Positions 5,049 through 6,021 of a stretch of 6,021 bases of DNA are shown piece by piece; position 1 is the first letter of the stretch, and the number at the start of each line of letters is the position of its first letter. This stretch comes from Candidatus Heimdallarchaeota archaeon (GTDB lineage: Archaea > Asgardarchaeota > Heimdallarchaeia > Heimdallarchaeales > Kariarchaeaceae): NCBI GenBank assembly GCA_021399405.1, contig JAAFKL010000399.1, positions 1 through 6,021 on the forward strand, written 5' to 3'. The notes under the pieces were generated by a model. That model saw nothing but the letters and a program-made list of their open reading frames with translations. It had not been told where the DNA came from and did no database searches. The translations under genes were made by a program, and so were the position numbers.

Positions 5049-6021
5049 ATGAGTAATAAAAATCAAAGAATCAATTTCAATCGCGATCTGGATATCGCGG
5101 GTTCAGTTACATTAAGGGAGGGAACAAAATTGGATATGAATCTTAAATCAGATACTTGGTACCATACGGTGTCAAATAGACTGAAGGAGAATAAACCTGC
5201 ATTATATAGTCTTTACTATGTATATGCCATGATATTACTGGCAATTTTTTATCCCCTCCTTCTTCCTGTTAGACCAACCAATACAGGGCCGTTATACGGG
5301 ACAACTTGGGGAAGCGGGAGTACATCATACCCCAATCTCAGGCATCCCTTCGGGACAGCTGCAGTGGGAAAGGATATCCTGTCGCAGTTATTAGCTGGAA
5401 CAGAAACCAGTATGATTGTAGGGTTTGGTTCAGTTATAATATTTCTATCAATTGGTATACCAATTGGTCTAGTGTCAGGGTATTATGGTGGAAAAAGAGA
5501 AGAATTTTTAATGAGATTTACCGATTTCTTCATTGCCTTACCCTTCTTGATATTCGCTATATTAGCAATTAATATTGTTAAAAACTCCAACTCAGAATTT
5601 TTAAATAACATACCTGTGGTTATGATCATATTAATAGCCTTGGGAATTTTTGGTTGGGCTGGAACTGCGAGATTGGTAAATGCAACAACCAAACAAGTTA
5701 ATAATCTAGAATATATTTCAGCTGCTAGAGTACTCGGAGCTTCAGATAGGAGAATTCTAAGAAGACATATTCTGCCCAATATACTGGCACCTATCATAGT
5801 TGTCGCCACTATTGGTGTAGGTGGAGGAATTCTATCAGAAGCAGGTCTAACCTTTCTTGGATTTGGTGATGCCAATAAAGATGTATCATGGGGTACAGTA
5901 ATCCAAAATGGTACTACCTTTGTATCTTTGCATCCACAGATTTCTCTATCAGCAGGATTTATGGTATTCTTCGTAACCATGGCCATAAATCTCTTTGGCG
6001 ATGCTATTAGAGATGCACTCG
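5049..6021 (+). CDS. dppC: ABC transporter permease, DppC/OppC family, 3' end cut by the window edge
   Basis: The frame from ATG 5049 stays open to the right edge (324 codons seen), so no stop is visible. It encodes the second membrane subunit of the peptide-type importer. A long polar N-terminal tail (about residues 1-52) leads into the first helix (LYSLYYVYAMILLAIF, 52-67). The periplasmic family motif is HPFGTAAVGKDILSQLLAG (99-117), in which the usual GTDxxGRD reads GTAAVGKD. The EAA motif is at 222-251, with YISAARVLGASDRRIL (222-237) and RRHILPNILAPI (238-249). SEAGLTFLGFGDANKDVSWG (263-282) is the typical late DppC signature, followed by part of the last helix. Start choice rests on the Shine-Dalgarno sequence at 5037-5041. 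Only a few residues of the conserved C-terminus should be missing. ATPase genes (dppD/dppF-like) would be expected next, outside the window. Confidence 0.93.
   Translation, partial: MSNKNQRINFNRDLDIAGSVTLREGTKLDMNLKSDTWYHTVSNRLKENKPALYSLYYVYAMILLAIFYPLLLPVRPTNTGPLYGTTWGSGSTSYPNLRHPFGTAAVGKDILSQLLAGTETSMIVGFGSVIIFLSIGIPIGLVSGYYGGKREEFLMRFTDFFIALPFLIFAILAINIVKNSNSEFLNNIPVVMIILIALGIFGWAGTARLVNATTKQVNNLEYISAARVLGASDRRILRRHILPNILAPIIVVATIGVGGGILSEAGLTFLGFGDANKDVSWGTVIQNGTTFVSLHPQISLSAGFMVFFVTMAINLFGDAIRDAL

Noticed and set aside
5483..5986. Long open frame on the minus strand opposite the dppC-like gene
   Set aside because: It lies wholly antisense to a gene with clear family motifs, and its translation shows no recognisable protein signature; it is a shadow frame.
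1..6021. CRISPR array, insertion sequence or defence island
   Set aside because: No regularly spaced repeats, transposase motifs, terminal inverted repeats or defence-type domains were seen on either strand; the content is housekeeping plus transport.

Overview
The window reads as chromosomal DNA from an AT-rich archaeon. The evidence is a CTP-dependent riboflavin kinase of the archaeal RibK (DUF120) type, the C-terminal part of an archaeal RibL-type FAD synthetase, a translin-family protein (a family of archaea and eukaryotes), TATA-like elements at leaderless-type distances from start codons, and a secreted solute-binding protein held by a C-terminal membrane anchor instead of a lipidated cysteine. 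An Asgard (for example Heimdall-type) archaeon is a reasonable guess, but nothing here fixes the phylum.

Left part (1-1314): flavin cofactor genes. The end of a ribL-like gene on the + strand meets, tail to tail with an 11-bp overlap, a minus-strand pair that reads translin-family gene then ribK. RibK makes FMN from riboflavin and RibL makes FAD from FMN, so two consecutive steps of one pathway lie convergently. RibK probably starts at a TTG, with a Shine-Dalgarno sequence that overlaps the stop codon of the translin gene.

Right part (1432-6021): a peptide/nickel-type (Dpp/Opp) ABC importer in divergent layout. The solute-binding protein (616 aa, minus strand) and the two permeases (dppB-like, then dppC-like running off the right edge, plus strand) are separated by about 670 bp of AT-rich spacer. 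The spacer carries a candidate TATA/BRE promoter and a perfect 9-1-9 palindrome in front of the binding protein, a candidate leaderless promoter in front of dppB, and an unexplained stretch that could form three consecutive hairpins. The ATPase genes expected for such an importer would lie beyond the right edge.

The most striking observation is the binding protein itself. Its segments are in the wrong order for family 5 (DppA/OppA): the part that is normally C-terminal follows the signal peptide directly, and the part that is normally N-terminal comes second, ending with the 'AGYE' element that normally joins the two. This is the order expected of a circular permutation, with a new signal peptide and a new C-terminal membrane anchor at the new ends.
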